A stretch of DNA of 64,000 nt from Pseudorhizobium banfieldiae (GCF_000967425.1 NZ_FO082820.1:3359501-3423500); one strand, 5' to 3'; numbered from the stretch's first letter, positions 1 through 9,833 are shown. The notes: generated from the letters alone by a model not told the origin. Made by a program: numbers and translations.

Positions 1-787
1 GCTCCGCCGGCGCGGCATCAGAACCAGCCTCCTCCTCGACCTCCTCGTTCTCGGTCTCGTTGCTGCGCGGCTGCTCGTCGTCGTTCGGGTTCTCCATCTC
101 CTCGGGCTCGGACTCTTCGTCCCCGAGGTCTTCGGCCACCTGCATCGACGAGAGCATGTGGCGCACGAGCTTCCCGAAGGCTTGCTGATCTTCGATGGCT
201 CCCTTCAGGCTGTCGAGATCGGTACCCGCCTTTTCCTCGATGAACGGGCGCCAGAGTTCGAGGACCTTGCCGGCACTTTCCGGTGCCTTGGTGCCGGCGA
301 GCTTCTCGCGCACCAGCATCGCCATGGCTTCTGCCAGCGGCGCGTCGTCCTGGCGCTCGATCCCGGAAAAATTCGCCTTGGCGTATTTCTCGGCATTCAT
401 GGAGTTGAGGTTCGCGGCAACGCCCGTCATGCGCAATGCACCGAGCGATTCGACCCGGGCCTGCTCCACGGCATCGAATACGCTACGGGCATCAGAGCCC
501 TGGGGAGAGAGACTCGCATGCGTGCCGGTATCGTGACAGGCGAGTCGCAGCGCCATGGAGTCACCAAGGCCGCGGGTTACCGCGAGCTCATGCGCCGTCG
601 GACGTTTTGATATCTCCGGCAGGCGTATCCGCTCTCCCGCCATTCCGGGACGCTCATTGGCGAAGCTGACCTCGACCTCCGCGTCTCCAGCGATGGAGCG
701 GACACAACCGGTAATCGCCCGGCGCATCGGCTCAGTGTCCACCGGGCCGCCCGACCTGCTCTTCTGGTTGTCTCCGGGGCCTGCCAT
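1..787 (-). CDS. cobT: Cobaltochelatase subunit CobT (3' part beyond window)
   Basis: This is the N-terminal 262 residues of the CobT subunit of aerobic cobaltochelatase, which with CobS forms the AAA+ chaperone that drives CobN to insert cobalt into hydrogenobyrinic acid diamide in the cytoplasm (B12 synthesis). I translated the frame by hand from the ATG at 787. It stays open to the window edge, starts MAGPGDNQKS, and ends in a strongly acidic stretch (about residues 225-262), which is the known CobT linker before the C-terminal MIDAS/VWA domain. That domain lies outside the window. It begins 12 bp after the cobS stop, so cobS and cobT form one operon. Identification rests on the acidic linker and on the neighbour. 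Confidence 0.93.
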   Translation of the reverse strand, partial: MAGPGDNQKSRSGGPVDTEPMRRAITGCVRSIAGDAEVEVSFANERPGMAGERIRLPEISKRPTAHELAVTRGLGDSMALRLACHDTGTHASLSPQGSDARSVFDAVEQARVESLGALRMTGVAANLNSMNAEKYAKANFSGIERQDDAPLAEAMAMLVREKLAGTKAPESAGKVLELWRPFIEEKAGTDLDSLKGAIEDQQAFGKLVRHMLSSMQVAEDLGDEESEPEEMENPNDDEQPRSNETENEEVEEEAGSDAAPAE

Positions 788-799
788 TCTGATCCTGCC

Positions 800-1792
800 T
801 CAGGCTCCGAGCACGATGTTCGCCGCGCTCTCCTTCAGCTCGACGCCGAAGGCGCGCTGATACTGCTCCGCGACCAGCGTCCGCTCCAGTTCGTCGCACT
901 TATTGAGGAAGGTGATCCGGAAGGCAAATGCCACGTCACCGAAGATCTCGGCATTCTCAGCCCAGGTGATGACGGTACGCGGGCTCATGACCGTCGAAAG
1001 ATCGCCGTTCATGAAGGCGGAGCGGGTGAGATCTGCGACGCGCACCATCTTCGAGACCGTCTCACGGCCCTCGGCCGTCTTGCCGAAGCTCTTCACCTTG
1101 GCGGCAACGATGTCGACTTCCTTGTCGTGCGGCAGGTAGTTCAGCGTCGTGACGATAGACCAGCGGTCCATCTGCGCCTGGTTGATCTGCTGCGTGCCGT
1201 GATAGAGGCCGGTCGTGTCGCCAAGGCCGACCGTATTGGCGGTCGCAAACAGGCGGAAGGCCGGATGCGGGCGAATGACCCGGCTCTGGTCGAGAAGCGT
1301 CAGGCGGCCCGAGGATTCCAGAACGCGCTGGATTACGAACATCACGTCCGGGCGACCCGCATCATATTCGTCGAAGACGAGCGCGACATTGTGCTGGTAC
1401 GCCCAGGGCAGGATGCCGTCCTTGAACTCGGTGACCTGCTTGCCATCCTTGAGGACGATCGCGTCCTTGCCGACGAGGTCGATACGGCTGACATGGCTGT
1501 CGAGGTTGACGCGCACGCACGGCCAGTTGAGGCGCGCTGCGACCTGCTCGATATGCGTGGACTTGCCGGTACCGTGATAGCCGGAGACCATGACGCGCCG
1601 ATTGTGCGCGAAACCGGCGAGGATGGCGAGCGTCGTGTCACGATCGAAGAGGTAGTCGGGGTCTAGGTCGGGAACATAGGGGTCGCCGCTGCTATAGGCC
1701 GGCACCCTGATGTCGGTGTCGATGCCGAAGACCTCCCGGACGGAGACTGACGTGTCGGGAAGGTTCGAAATATCCAGATCGATCTTGCTCAT
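800..1792 (-). CDS. cobS: Cobaltochelatase subunit CobS
   Basis: CobS is the AAA+ ATPase subunit of the aerobic cobalt chelatase CobNST. The 330-residue product has the full family length. A Walker A motif GYHGTGKST sits at residues 71-79 and a Walker B with DEYD at 141-144. The MoxR-like AAA+ core fills most of the rest. The N-terminal 50 residues carry the CobS-type segment [19 protein letters not shown]. cobT follows after 12 bp on the same strand, so the two ATPase subunits are translated together. No cobalamin riboswitch is visible upstream, where a J-domain gene lies only about 60 bp away. Confidence 0.97.
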   Translation of the reverse strand: MSKIDLDISNLPDTSVSVREVFGIDTDIRVPAYSSGDPYVPDLDPDYLFDRDTTLAILAGFAHNRRVMVSGYHGTGKSTHIEQVAARLNWPCVRVNLDSHVSRIDLVGKDAIVLKDGKQVTEFKDGILPWAYQHNVALVFDEYDAGRPDVMFVIQRVLESSGRLTLLDQSRVIRPHPAFRLFATANTVGLGDTTGLYHGTQQINQAQMDRWSIVTTLNYLPHDKEVDIVAAKVKSFGKTAEGRETVSKMVRVADLTRSAFMNGDLSTVMSPRTVITWAENAEIFGDVAFAFRITFLNKCDELERTLVAEQYQRAFGVELKESAANIVLGA

Positions 1793-1853
1793 TATCTCTC
1801 CAAGGCGCGAGCCACCGCCCGGCCGCCATATCCTCTGCCATTCGTCGTATCGC

Positions 1854-2474
1854 TTAGCAGAAACCGGCTTGCTTCAACAACTGATATGCTTGGATTACGG
1901 CGCGAAAACGTTCCTCGGAACCCCGGTCGCCGCCATTGGCGTCCGGGTGGTGCTTCTTGACCAGTTGCTTGTAGCGGCTCTTGATCTCGTCCGATGTGGC
2001 GCTTGCTGTGAGATCCAGCGTATCGAAGGCCTTGGCCTCCAGCGTCTTCAGCTTGCGTGCCTGCGGACGGGGCCGCGAGCCCTGTCCCTGGGACACGAAG
2101 CCGAAGGGATCCTTGATCCTGTTGTGTGAGGCGGCGGAGCCGGAACGCATGGTGGAGTGAAGCGGCGCGGTCTTCGATGCCTTGTTCACCCCCATCGTCC
2201 AGGTCGGCCGGTGACCGGTTATCGCTTCCTTCTGGTAGCGGGCGATCTCGCTGTCGGAGAGACCCGAGAAGTAGTTGTAGCCCTTGTTGTAGTCCTTCAC
2301 ATGCTCGAAGCAGAAGAGAAAGAACTGCCCCTCGGCATTGCGCCCGACCGGCGCCCGGTGAACGCCGGGCTTGTCGCATCCATCCCACTGGCACACCGGC
2401 GCCTCCACGGCAGTTTCCTGCTGCGGCTTCCGGCGCGTGCGAATGCGATCGAAGTATTTGGAATCGAGTTTCAT
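1854..2474 (-). CDS. J-domain-containing protein (DnaJ-like)
   Basis: The product is a 206-residue cytoplasmic protein with a C-terminal J domain (about residues 148-204) carrying the HPD tripeptide at 176-178, the motif that stimulates Hsp70/DnaK ATPase activity. It lacks the Gly/Phe and zinc-finger regions of true DnaJ, so it is a specialised co-chaperone. The N-terminal half has spaced Cys/His residues (Cys28, Cys33, Cys55, His58) that could bind a metal; this is inference. It precedes cobS on the same strand with a 61-bp gap and is divergent from the BolA gene. The client is unknown. The start at 2474 gives a clean N-terminus ([10 protein letters not shown]). Confidence 0.88.
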   Translation of the reverse strand: MKLDSKYFDRIRTRRKPQQETAVEAPVCQWDGCDKPGVHRAPVGRNAEGQFFLFCFEHVKDYNKGYNYFSGLSDSEIARYQKEAITGHRPTWTMGVNKASKTAPLHSTMRSGSAASHNRIKDPFGFVSQGQGSRPRPQARKLKTLEAKAFDTLDLTASATSDEIKSRYKQLVKKHHPDANGGDRGSEERFRAVIQAYQLLKQAGFC

Positions 2475-2574
2475 ACGGGCTCATTATGGGGTTCGGGCAG
2501 AGGCGCTACAAGAATTGACAAAGCGGTTTCTTGCTGGTTTCTGGGTAGCCCCCTTTCCCTGTCCTGGAGGCGAT

Positions 2575-2856
2575 ATGTCCATCAAAGCCCAGATCGAATC
2601 ACTCCTCCAGGAGGGACTGCATCCGGAGCAGATCGAGGTGATCAACGAAAGCCATCAGCATGCCGGCCATCAGCCGGGTTTCGACGGCGCCGGAGAAACG
2701 CACGTGCGGGTCAGGATCGTCGCCATGCAGTTCGGCGGCATGAGCCGGCTGCAGCGCCACCGGGCCGTCAACGACCTCTTGAAGCCCGTGCTGGATGCGG
2801 GACTGCACGCCCTGGCGATCGAGGCCGCGGCACCGGGAGAGCCCCGACGGTGGTAA
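2575..2856 (+). CDS. BolA family protein
   Basis: The product is a 93-residue BolA-fold protein. It shows the family pattern of an N-terminal helix (IESLLQEGLHPEQIEVINES), then a conserved His region, HVRVRIVAMQFGGMSRLQRHRAVNDLL, and a terminal LHALAIEA helix. BolA proteins bind [2Fe-2S] clusters with monothiol glutaredoxins and influence iron sensing or envelope genes. I chose ATG 2575 because GGAGG lies at 2566-2570 and the N-terminus matches the family; the frame is open further upstream but that part has no family match. It is divergent from the J-domain gene across about 100 bp. Confidence 0.92.
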   Translation: MSIKAQIESLLQEGLHPEQIEVINESHQHAGHQPGFDGAGETHVRVRIVAMQFGGMSRLQRHRAVNDLLKPVLDAGLHALAIEAAAPGEPRRW

Positions 2857-2859
2857 GCC

Positions 2860-4164
2860 TCATTCGGCGGGAAGGTTCACCTCCGCCGGTCGGATCCTCA
2901 AGCGGGTAATCCGGTTTTTCTCGCGCTTCATGATGATGAAGCGCTTGCCATAGAAGGTGAAGGCCTGCCGCTCCCGCGGGATCAGCTTCGATTCGTGGAT
3001 CACCAGGCCCGCGATCGTGGTCGCCTCGTCGTCGGGCAGGTTCCAGTCGAGCGCCCGGTTCAGGTCGCGGATCGGGACCGATCCGTCGACGATGATAGAG
3101 CCGTCGGCCTCCTGCCGCACGCCTTCAATCTCCAGGTCGTGCTCATCGGAAATGTCCCCGACGATTTCCTCGAGGATATCCTCGAGCGTGACGATGCCCT
3201 GCACTTCTCCATACTCGTCCACGACAACGGCAAAGTGGACCTTGCGGCGAAGAAACGCGTTGAGCTGGTCCTTCAGCGTCGTGCTGTCCGGGACGAACCA
3301 CGGCTTCTGGGCAATCTTGACGATGTCAAGGTTCTCCGGCTCGACATTCGGCTCTGCCAACGCCCGCAGGAGATCTTTGGCATGGACGACGCCGATAATG
3401 TTCTCCGTCGAGTTCCGCCAGACAGGCATGCGGGTAAACGGGCTCTCCAGAACCGTCCTGACCGCTACCTCAGGCGGATCGTCGGCATTGACGGCCCTCA
3501 TGACGGTGCGATGTTTCATGACGTCGGAGACTTCGAGCTCCTCCAGGTCAAGAAGGCCGCCGACACGGTCGCGATCCGCCTTCTTGAAGCCGCCCTCGCG
3601 GTGAAGATGGTCGAGCGCACTCCGAAGCTCCTCATGGGCGGAGAGCATGGACCCTTCGCTCGAGAGGTTGATCCCCACCAGGGAGAGCAGCCCGCGGACG
3701 AGGGCGTTAACCCCGCTTGAGAGGGGACCGACCACGACCACGAAGAGACGCACCACCGGCGCCACCACCATCGCGAAGCGGTCTGGCGAGGAGATTGCCC
3801 AGCTCTTGGGAAGCACTTCCGAGAAGATCACCAGCAGGACCGTCATCAGAAGCGTGGCGAACGCCACACCCGAATCTCCGAACAGGCCGAGGAAGAGACT
3901 GGTGGCGAGCGACGACGCCAGGATGTTCACCAGGTTGTTTCCGATCAGAAGTGCGCCAATCAGGCGGTCGCGACGCCTGATCAGGGATGCGACCACGCCG
4001 GCCCGTTGATCGCCGTTGGCCTCGAGCGTGTGCATTCGCGCCGGAGAGGCTGCCGTAAGCGCCGTCTCGGAACCGGAGAAGAAAGCGGAGGCGCCGATCA
4101 GAACGAGGATCGAGACGACCGTTAGCCAGTATTCCGAGAGCACGGAGACAAAGGTTTCCATCAT
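2860..4164 (-). CDS. HlyC/CorC family transporter (CNNM/DUF21 + CBS pair)
   Basis: The product is a 434-residue inner-membrane protein with an N-terminal DUF21/CNNM domain (three to four hydrophobic segments, about residues 10-150), a CBS pair (about 205-330, with the VVVDEYGEVQGIVTLEDILEE signature) and a C-terminal CorC/HlyC FAD-fold domain ending in RLRIRP. Such proteins are linked to Mg2+/Co2+ homeostasis. Its ATG (4164) shares one base with the aroB stop, so aroK-aroB-corC are translationally coupled. A second in-frame ATG follows at once (MM), so the exact start is uncertain by one codon. Substrate is inferred from the family only. Confidence 0.92.
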   Translation of the reverse strand: MMETFVSVLSEYWLTVVSILVLIGASAFFSGSETALTAASPARMHTLEANGDQRAGVVASLIRRRDRLIGALLIGNNLVNILASSLATSLFLGLFGDSGVAFATLLMTVLLVIFSEVLPKSWAISSPDRFAMVVAPVVRLFVVVVGPLSSGVNALVRGLLSLVGINLSSEGSMLSAHEELRSALDHLHREGGFKKADRDRVGGLLDLEELEVSDVMKHRTVMRAVNADDPPEVAVRTVLESPFTRMPVWRNSTENIIGVVHAKDLLRALAEPNVEPENLDIVKIAQKPWFVPDSTTLKDQLNAFLRRKVHFAVVVDEYGEVQGIVTLEDILEEIVGDISDEHDLEIEGVRQEADGSIIVDGSVPIRDLNRALDWNLPDDEATTIAGLVIHESKLIPRERQAFTFYGKRFIIMKREKNRITRLRIRPAEVNLPAE

Positions 4165-5297
4165 CAGGATCGCATGTCCTCCAGGAAGCTGGCGACCTCC
4201 GATGGCGGCACGTCATCGGCGACGAACGACTGCCCCACGCCGCGGGTGAGGATGAAGGTGAGCTTTCCGCCCTTGACCTTCTTGTCCTGGGCGATCGCAT
4301 CCATGAGAACATCAGTCGGCGGCAGTTCGCCCTCGATGTCGGTGATCCGCGTCGGCAGGCCGACCTCGGACAGATGCGCGGCAACACGCTGAGCGTCATC
4401 CGGGCTTGCAAGGTTCAGCCGGGCGGAGAACTGATGCGCGAGCACCATGCCGATCGCGACGCCCTCTCCGTGGACGAGGCGGCTGCTGTCGTAGGACGTT
4501 GCCGCCTCGAGGGCGTGGCCGAAAGTGTGCCCGAGATTGAGCAGGGCGCGACGACCCGTCTCCCGCTCGTCCTCGACGACCACGTCTGCCTTGGCCCGGC
4601 AACTGATGGCGATCGCCTCGTTCCGTTCCGGGCCACCCTCGAAGACCTGCTTCCAGTGCTTCTCGAGCCAGTGGAAGAAATAAGGCTTGTCGATCAGTCC
4701 GTATTTCACGACCTCGGCGTAACCAGCCCGGAATTCCCGCGGCGACAGGCTGTCGAGAACGGCTGTGTCGGCAAGCACCAGATCGGGCTGGTGGAAGACG
4801 CCCAGAAGGTTCTTGCCATGGCGCGTGTTGATGCCGGTCTTGCCGCCCACGGAGGAATCCACCTGTGCGAGGAGCGAGGTCGGGATCTGCACGAAGCGCA
4901 CTCCCCGACGGACTATGCCCGCTGCAAAACCGGCCAGATCGCCGATGACGCCGCCGCCGAGAGCGATCACGGCATCGTTGCGCTCGATCTTCGCCGACAG
5001 CACCATGTCCGCAACCGCGGCCAGATTGTCGAAGCTCTTGGTCTTCTCGCCTGCCGGCAATGTCAGCGAAACGGCCTCGATACCGTCGGTCTGCAGGCTG
5101 TCCATGAGCGGTGCCAGGTAATGCGATGCGACGTTCTCGTCGGTGATGATCGCAGCCCGCCTGCCCTTCAGGCGTGCCGTGAATTCTCCGCCCGCGCGAC
5201 CGATGAGCCCGGGGCCGATCAGGATGTCGTAGGCACGCTCCCCGAGAGGGACATGGACGATACGTTCCTCCGCAGGCCTGAGCATTGCAGCACTCAT
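4164..5297 (-). CDS. aroB: 3-dehydroquinate synthase
   Basis: AroB converts DAHP to 3-dehydroquinate, the second step of the shikimate pathway, using NAD+ and a divalent metal. The 377-residue product has the family's NAD-binding GGGVIGD (114-120) and the DSSVGGKTGIN segment (147-157), plus the metal-binding His-rich motif LGHTFGHALE further on. Length is normal. Its start overlaps the aroK stop by four bases (ATGA), the classic coupled arrangement aroKB of alphaproteobacteria. Confidence 0.98.
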   Translation of the reverse strand: MSAAMLRPAEERIVHVPLGERAYDILIGPGLIGRAGGEFTARLKGRRAAIITDENVASHYLAPLMDSLQTDGIEAVSLTLPAGEKTKSFDNLAAVADMVLSAKIERNDAVIALGGGVIGDLAGFAAGIVRRGVRFVQIPTSLLAQVDSSVGGKTGINTRHGKNLLGVFHQPDLVLADTAVLDSLSPREFRAGYAEVVKYGLIDKPYFFHWLEKHWKQVFEGGPERNEAIAISCRAKADVVVEDERETGRRALLNLGHTFGHALEAATSYDSSRLVHGEGVAIGMVLAHQFSARLNLASPDDAQRVAAHLSEVGLPTRITDIEGELPPTDVLMDAIAQDKKVKGGKLTFILTRGVGQSFVADDVPPSEVASFLEDMRS

Positions 5298-5887
5298 TTC
5301 CCCTGACCTTTCTCTGCGAGTTCGACAACTGCAGACAAGACGTTCGTCACCATGGTCTCCTTGCGGACATTGCCGGAATAGACGGTGAGGTCCGCCTCTG
5401 CATAAATCGGGTACCGATGATTCATGAGGTTCTCCAGCGTCGCCTTCGGGTTTTCCGTCTTCAGGAGTGGCCGATGGTCACGTTTGTTGACCCGCTCCCA
5501 CAGTACATCGAGGTCCGCTTTCAGCCAGACGGATATGCCGCCCTGCTTGATAAGCCTGCGGGTATTGTCGTTGATGAACGCCCCTCCGCCCGTCGAAATG
5601 ACCCGCGGTCCGCCTTTCAGCAGCCTGTCGATCACCCTTGCCTCCAGCGCCCGGAATTCGGGCTCGCCATAGCTGGCGAAGAGTTCGGCGATCGTCATCC
5701 GGGAGACCTTCTCGATCTCTCCGTCGGTATCCACGAAGGGAATGGAGAGAGCCTGCGCCACCATCTTGCCGATCACCGACTTGCCCGCCCCCATTAGGCC
5801 GACAAAGACGAGGTTGCGCTTGCCAAGGGCAGCGCGAGCCTGTTCCGCAAGCGAGGACGCCGCGACGGGTGCTAGGAGGTCTGTCAT
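5294..5887 (-). CDS. aroK: Shikimate kinase
   Basis: AroK phosphorylates shikimate with ATP. The 197-residue protein carries a P-loop GLMGAGKS (30-37), the shikimate-binding DTDGEIE region (53-59) and the STGGGAF motif (98-104) with the lid RDHRPLL. It has about 20 extra N-terminal residues relative to the E. coli enzyme, which is common in rhizobia. It is the first gene of the aroK-aroB-corC-like unit and is divergent from the small membrane protein gene upstream of xerD across about 157 bp. Confidence 0.97.
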   Translation of the reverse strand: MTDLLAPVAASSLAEQARAALGKRNLVFVGLMGAGKSVIGKMVAQALSIPFVDTDGEIEKVSRMTIAELFASYGEPEFRALEARVIDRLLKGGPRVISTGGGAFINDNTRRLIKQGGISVWLKADLDVLWERVNKRDHRPLLKTENPKATLENLMNHRYPIYAEADLTVYSGNVRKETMVTNVLSAVVELAEKGQGK

Positions 5888-6044
5888 AGGCCTGTATCCA
5901 TTTCGTCAACGGTATCGACAAATGGACCGGCAGCGTCAAGTCGTGCTGCCGCGAAAGAGGTCGCTCGCGGCGGGCTTGCCTGACCGCAAGGGTTTACGCA
6001 TATAGTGCGCACTCGCACCGGAGTGCGAACGGAGCCGTCAATCT

Positions 6045-6200
6045 ATGCCCACCCTCTTTCGCTTCCTCTTCATCCTGACGGCCATCGCCGGCGTGATCTA
6101 TGGGAGCATGGTGGCCCTCGTCCTCCTCGTGGAACCACGCGAGCGGGAAGTCTCCGTGCGGGTTCCGTCGGAGCGCCTGAACCCCGCCCCTCAGGAATAG
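6045..6200 (+). CDS. Small single-span membrane protein upstream of xerD
   Basis: This is a 51-residue reading frame starting [16 protein letters not shown]. It has one clear hydrophobic span (about residues 4-28) followed by a charged, proline-containing tail (REREVSVRV to NPAPQE). It ends five bases before the xerD start, so the two are probably co-transcribed, and the tail end overlaps the xerD ribosome-binding region. The coding character (third-position G/C, hydrophobic span plus polar tail) supports a real gene. I do not recognise a named family and assign no function. Confidence 0.7.
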   Translation: MPTLFRFLFILTAIAGVIYGSMVALVLLVEPREREVSVRVPSERLNPAPQE

Positions 6201-6205
6201 TCGGC

Positions 6206-7150
6206 ATGGCCGACCTCTCTCACGCCCACATCGAGGCCTTTCTCGAGATGATGAGCGCAGAGCGTGGCGCCGCCGGCAACACACTCGCGTCCTATCAGCG
6301 GGACCTCGATGACCTCCATTCCTTCCTGGCGGCAAAGAAGGTCTCCCCCATCACCGCCGGCAGCAGGGATCTCAGCGCCTACCTTTCGGACCTCGGGAAA
6401 AAGGGATTTGCCCCCAGCTCCCAGGCGCGCAGGTTGTCGGCGATGCGGCAGTTCTACAAGTTCCTCTACGCGGAGGGCCTTAGGGGCGACGACCCGACAT
6501 CCACCCTGGACAGCCCAAAGAAACGCAGGGCGCTGCCGAAAACCATGAGCGAGGACGACGTTACGCGTCTTCTGGAGCAGGCGGCACGAGAGGCGGATGA
6601 TCCATCGCCGGGCCAGTATGTCCGTCTTCGCATGCTGGCCCTGCTCGAACTCCTCTACGCCACCGGCATGCGCGTCAGCGAGCTCGTCTCCCTGCCCGCC
6701 CGCGTCCTCAGCCAGGAGGGCCGCTTCCTGATTATCCGGGGTAAGGGCAACAAGGAACGGCTCGTCCCGCTTTCGAAATCCGCGATCCACGTCCTGCAGC
6801 GATACGGGCAGGCCCGGCAGGCGGAACTGGCGGAAGCAGGCGACAACCCTTGGCTTTTCCCTTCGCCAGGAAAGGACGGGTACCTGCCGCGCCAGGTCTT
6901 TGCCCGCGACCTGAAGGCGATTGCCGCACGCGCCGGACTTAGAGCCGCCGCAATTTCACCGCACGTCATGCGCCACGCGTTCGCGAGCCACCTCCTGCAG
7001 CACGGAGCGGACCTGCGCATCGTTCAGGAACTGCTCGGTCACTCCGACATTTCCACCACACAGATATACACTCATGTGCTCGAAGAACGGCTGAGGCAGT
7101 TGGTGCAGACGCACCACCCCCTTGCAAAAACCGGCGAAAACCGGGAATAG
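6206..7150 (+). CDS. xerD: Site-specific tyrosine recombinase XerD
   Basis: XerD acts with XerC at dif to resolve chromosome dimers near the terminus during division. From ATG 6206 the protein is 314 residues. The N-terminal SAM-like core-binding domain spans about 5-95. Catalytic residues are visible as R156, K180, H253, R256, H279 and nucleophile Y288 (in TTQIYTH). I rejected the longer open frame from 6005 because it reads through the small membrane gene. AGGAA lies about 9 bases upstream. accA follows after 40 bp. The partner xerC is about 41 kb away in the same window. Confidence 0.97.
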   Translation: MADLSHAHIEAFLEMMSAERGAAGNTLASYQRDLDDLHSFLAAKKVSPITAGSRDLSAYLSDLGKKGFAPSSQARRLSAMRQFYKFLYAEGLRGDDPTSTLDSPKKRRALPKTMSEDDVTRLLEQAAREADDPSPGQYVRLRMLALLELLYATGMRVSELVSLPARVLSQEGRFLIIRGKGNKERLVPLSKSAIHVLQRYGQARQAELAEAGDNPWLFPSPGKDGYLPRQVFARDLKAIAARAGLRAAAISPHVMRHAFASHLLQHGADLRIVQELLGHSDISTTQIYTHVLEERLRQLVQTHHPLAKTGENRE

Positions 7151-7190
7151 AAGGCCGCCGCCAAGCCAGAATGATCGGAACACGGATCTC

Positions 7191-8144
7191 ATGCAGACTT
7201 ATCTCGACTTCGAAAAGCCTATCTCAGACCTCGAGGGGAAGATCCACGAACTGAAGAAGCTTGCCGCTGAAGACGAGAGCATCGACACATCCGAAGAGAT
7301 CGCGAGACTTGAAGGACGCGTTCGCGAAGCGACCGAAGAGATCTATTCAAAGCTGAACGCCTGGCAGAAGACCCAGGTAGCGCGTCATCCCCAGCGCCCG
7401 CATTTCGTCGATTATGCGTCGCATCTGCTGACCGACTTCACACCGCTCGCGGGCGACCGAGGTTTCGGCGAGGATGCGGCGATCCAGGCCGGTCTCGCAC
7501 GCTTTCGCGGACAGCCTGTCGCGGTGATCGGCCAGGAAAAGGGCCACGACACGAAGAGCCGCCTCAAGCACAATTTCGGCAGCCCTCGTCCGGAAGGCTA
7601 TCGCAAGGCGATCCGCGTCATGGAAATGGCCGACCGCTTCGGTTTGCCGATCATCTCGCTGGTTGACACCGCAGGCGCCTATCCGGGTGTCGGGGCGGAG
7701 GAACGTGGACAAGCGGAAGCAATCGCCCGTTCCACTGAAATGTGTCTTGCAGTGCGCGTTCCCATGGTCTCGGTCGTCATCGGCGAGGGCGGTTCCGGCG
7801 GAGCCATCGCCATTGCGACAGGCAATCGCGTCTACATGCTCCAGAACGCGATCTATTCGGTGATTTCGCCCGAAGGTGCGGCATCCATCCTGTGGCGGGA
7901 TTCGACCCGTGCCAAGGAAGCCGCCACCAATATGCGGATCACGGCGGAAGACCTGAAGGAGCTAGGCATCATCGACGACATCATCCCCGAGCCCGTCGGC
8001 GGCGCTCACAGGGATCCGCAAACGGTTATCACGGCTACCGGGAATGTCATTGAAGAGGCCTTGGCGGAACTCGGCAAACTGTCGGGCGACGAGGTGCGCG
8101 CGGCACGGCGCCAGAAGTTCCTCCAGATCGGCCGTAACCTCTGA
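7191..8144 (+). CDS. accA: Acetyl-CoA carboxylase carboxyltransferase subunit alpha
   Basis: AccA with AccD transfers the carboxyl group from biotin-BCCP to acetyl-CoA to make malonyl-CoA for fatty acid synthesis. The 317-residue product starts MQTYLDFEKPISDLE, the typical start of the family, and contains the crotonase-fold core with the oxyanion region VSVVIGEGGSGGAIA and the YSVISPEGAASILW segment. Length is normal. It follows xerD by 40 bp. In-frame codons upstream of 7191 do not match the family, so the MQTYL start is preferred. Confidence 0.97.
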   Translation: MQTYLDFEKPISDLEGKIHELKKLAAEDESIDTSEEIARLEGRVREATEEIYSKLNAWQKTQVARHPQRPHFVDYASHLLTDFTPLAGDRGFGEDAAIQAGLARFRGQPVAVIGQEKGHDTKSRLKHNFGSPRPEGYRKAIRVMEMADRFGLPIISLVDTAGAYPGVGAEERGQAEAIARSTEMCLAVRVPMVSVVIGEGGSGGAIAIATGNRVYMLQNAIYSVISPEGAASILWRDSTRAKEAATNMRITAEDLKELGIIDDIIPEPVGGAHRDPQTVITATGNVIEEALAELGKLSGDEVRAARRQKFLQIGRNL

Positions 8145-8313
8145 AGGGTGCAGTCTTAGCTCAATTTGGCCACATTGCTGATCAGGGTGGCACTTAGCCG
8201 CAGTTTTGCTATACAGACGGGGACGAGCGGTTAAGAAGATGTAAAGATTACCGCTTCATTATCGCTGCTGTTACGCAGATACTTATGTCCGCAATACACA
8301 GTCACGTGGTCCT

Positions 8314-9600
8314 ATGCCGATGCGCCTGAAAAACATCGCTCTCGCTCTCGCACTCGCGACTGCCCTTGCAGGCTGCAATGATACTCTCGACTCCGTCGAC
8401 GTGTCCAAGATCAAGAACAAGGTCGAGCACCCCCTGCCCTCGCGCATTGTCGCTGAGATGCAGAAGAAGAACATGCCGCGCACGTCGCCGATCATGATCC
8501 GCATCTTCAAGGAAGAAGGTGTCCTGGAGGTCTGGAAGGCGAAAGCCGACAACCGCTTCGACATGATCTCGAGCTACCAGATCTGCGCGTGGTCGGGAAA
8601 GCTGGGCCCGAAGAAGAAGGAAGGCGACAGGCAGGCACCCGAAGGCTTCTACAACCTGACGCCGGCGCATCTCAATCCAAACTCCAAGTACTTCCTCGCC
8701 ATCAATACCGGCTTCCCGAACCGTTATGACCAGGTCAACGGCCGGACCGGTTCCAACCTGATGATCCACGGCGCCTGCTCCTCGTCCGGATGCTATTCGA
8801 TGACCGACGAGCAGGTTCTGGAAATCTATGCCTTTGCGCGCGACGCCTTCAAGGGTGGTCAGTCCGCCGTGCAACTGCAGGCCTTTCCCTTCCGGATGAC
8901 GGCGGAAAACATGGCCCGCCACCGTGGCAGCGAGCACTACGACTTCTGGCAGATGCTGAAGACCGGCTACGACAACTTCGAGGTGACGAAGCGTCCCCCC
9001 GAGGTGAATGTCTGCGAGAAAAAGTACGTCTTCAACCAGCAGGTCGAGGGCGCAGCGACCTTCAACGCAGCGGCAGCCTGCCCGCCGATGTCGACACCCC
9101 CGGGCTTGATGGCCGCTCTCGCATCCCATCAGCAGAGCTACGAAGTTGCCTATGCGAAGGCCGTCAAGAAGCTTGACGGCATGGTCTGGTACGAGCCCTC
9201 CGAAGCCGAGCGAAAGGCCGTGGTTGCCGAGAAGCGCAAGGGCCGGGACATTGCCTATGCCCCGACCGGTACCTCTCTCGAAGCCGGCAAGCTGATGAAG
9301 CGCGAGGAGTTCGAGGCGCTGATGGCCAAGCGCACGGCGCCGGAAAGCAAACCCGCAACGACCATGCTTGCCTCGACGTCCGCCCGTCCGGCAACGGCGG
9401 CGGAGCGTATGAAGCAGGACCGACTGCCGCGCCAGCAGAGCGAAATCGCAGGGGCCGCCCCGACTGCAGAACCGACGGCCACGGCCGATGCTTCGTCCAC
9501 CACGGTGCCGATCCCGGTACAGAATCCGATGGCCTATGCCGCCCCGCCGGTTTCGGACAGCAAGAAGCGGCCGTTCTGGAAATTCTGGTCGCAGGAATGA
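8314..9600 (+). CDS. L,D-transpeptidase (YkuD/YafK type) lipoprotein
   Basis: The 428-residue product begins with a lipoprotein signal peptide ending LALAGC (lipidation Cys21), so it should be anchored in the periplasm. The YkuD catalytic motif HGACSSSGC lies at residues 152-160, with the nucleophile Cys in the SSGC part, and the YSMTDEQ segment follows. These enzymes form 3-3 crosslinks or attach proteins to peptidoglycan, or cleave such links (YafK/DpaA type). The C-terminal 130 residues are low-complexity Ala/Pro/Thr and end in a basic, aromatic patch. ATG 8320 is an alternative start. The last four bases overlap the next gene. Confidence 0.9.
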   Translation: MPMRLKNIALALALATALAGCNDTLDSVDVSKIKNKVEHPLPSRIVAEMQKKNMPRTSPIMIRIFKEEGVLEVWKAKADNRFDMISSYQICAWSGKLGPKKKEGDRQAPEGFYNLTPAHLNPNSKYFLAINTGFPNRYDQVNGRTGSNLMIHGACSSSGCYSMTDEQVLEIYAFARDAFKGGQSAVQLQAFPFRMTAENMARHRGSEHYDFWQMLKTGYDNFEVTKRPPEVNVCEKKYVFNQQVEGAATFNAAAACPPMSTPPGLMAALASHQQSYEVAYAKAVKKLDGMVWYEPSEAERKAVVAEKRKGRDIAYAPTGTSLEAGKLMKREEFEALMAKRTAPESKPATTMLASTSARPATAAERMKQDRLPRQQSEIAGAAPTAEPTATADASSTTVPIPVQNPMAYAAPPVSDSKKRPFWKFWSQE

Positions 9601-9833
9601 CGTCGGGGACGCTGGACTCCGCCTATGATTTGCGGGGTCTCAAATGCCCTCTTCCGGTGCTCAAGACCCGCCGGCGGCTGAAGTCGATGCGCTCCGGCGA
9701 CGAGCTTATCGTCGAAACCAGCGACCCCTTGGCCGGCATCGACATCCCGCACTTCTGCCGGGAGGAAGGCCACGAACTGCTGCAGTCGGAAAAAACCAGC
9801 GACGGCCACCGCTTCTGCATCCGGAAGGGATAA
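9597..9833 (+). CDS. TusA/SirA-family sulfurtransferase-like protein
   Basis: The 78-residue protein has the TusA/SirA fold signature: YDLRGLKCPLPVLKTRR with the reactive Cys17 in the CPxP motif, and the later DIPHFCREEGHEL segment. TusA-family proteins carry persulfide sulfur to tRNA thiolation or molybdenum cofactor enzymes. Its start overlaps the stop of the transpeptidase gene by four bases (ATGA), so it is translationally coupled. Two formate/CO-type molybdoenzyme loci lie in the window, so a role in molybdoenzyme sulfuration is possible, but this is only inference. Confidence 0.87.
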   Translation: MTSGTLDSAYDLRGLKCPLPVLKTRRRLKSMRSGDELIVETSDPLAGIDIPHFCREEGHELLQSEKTSDGHRFCIRKG

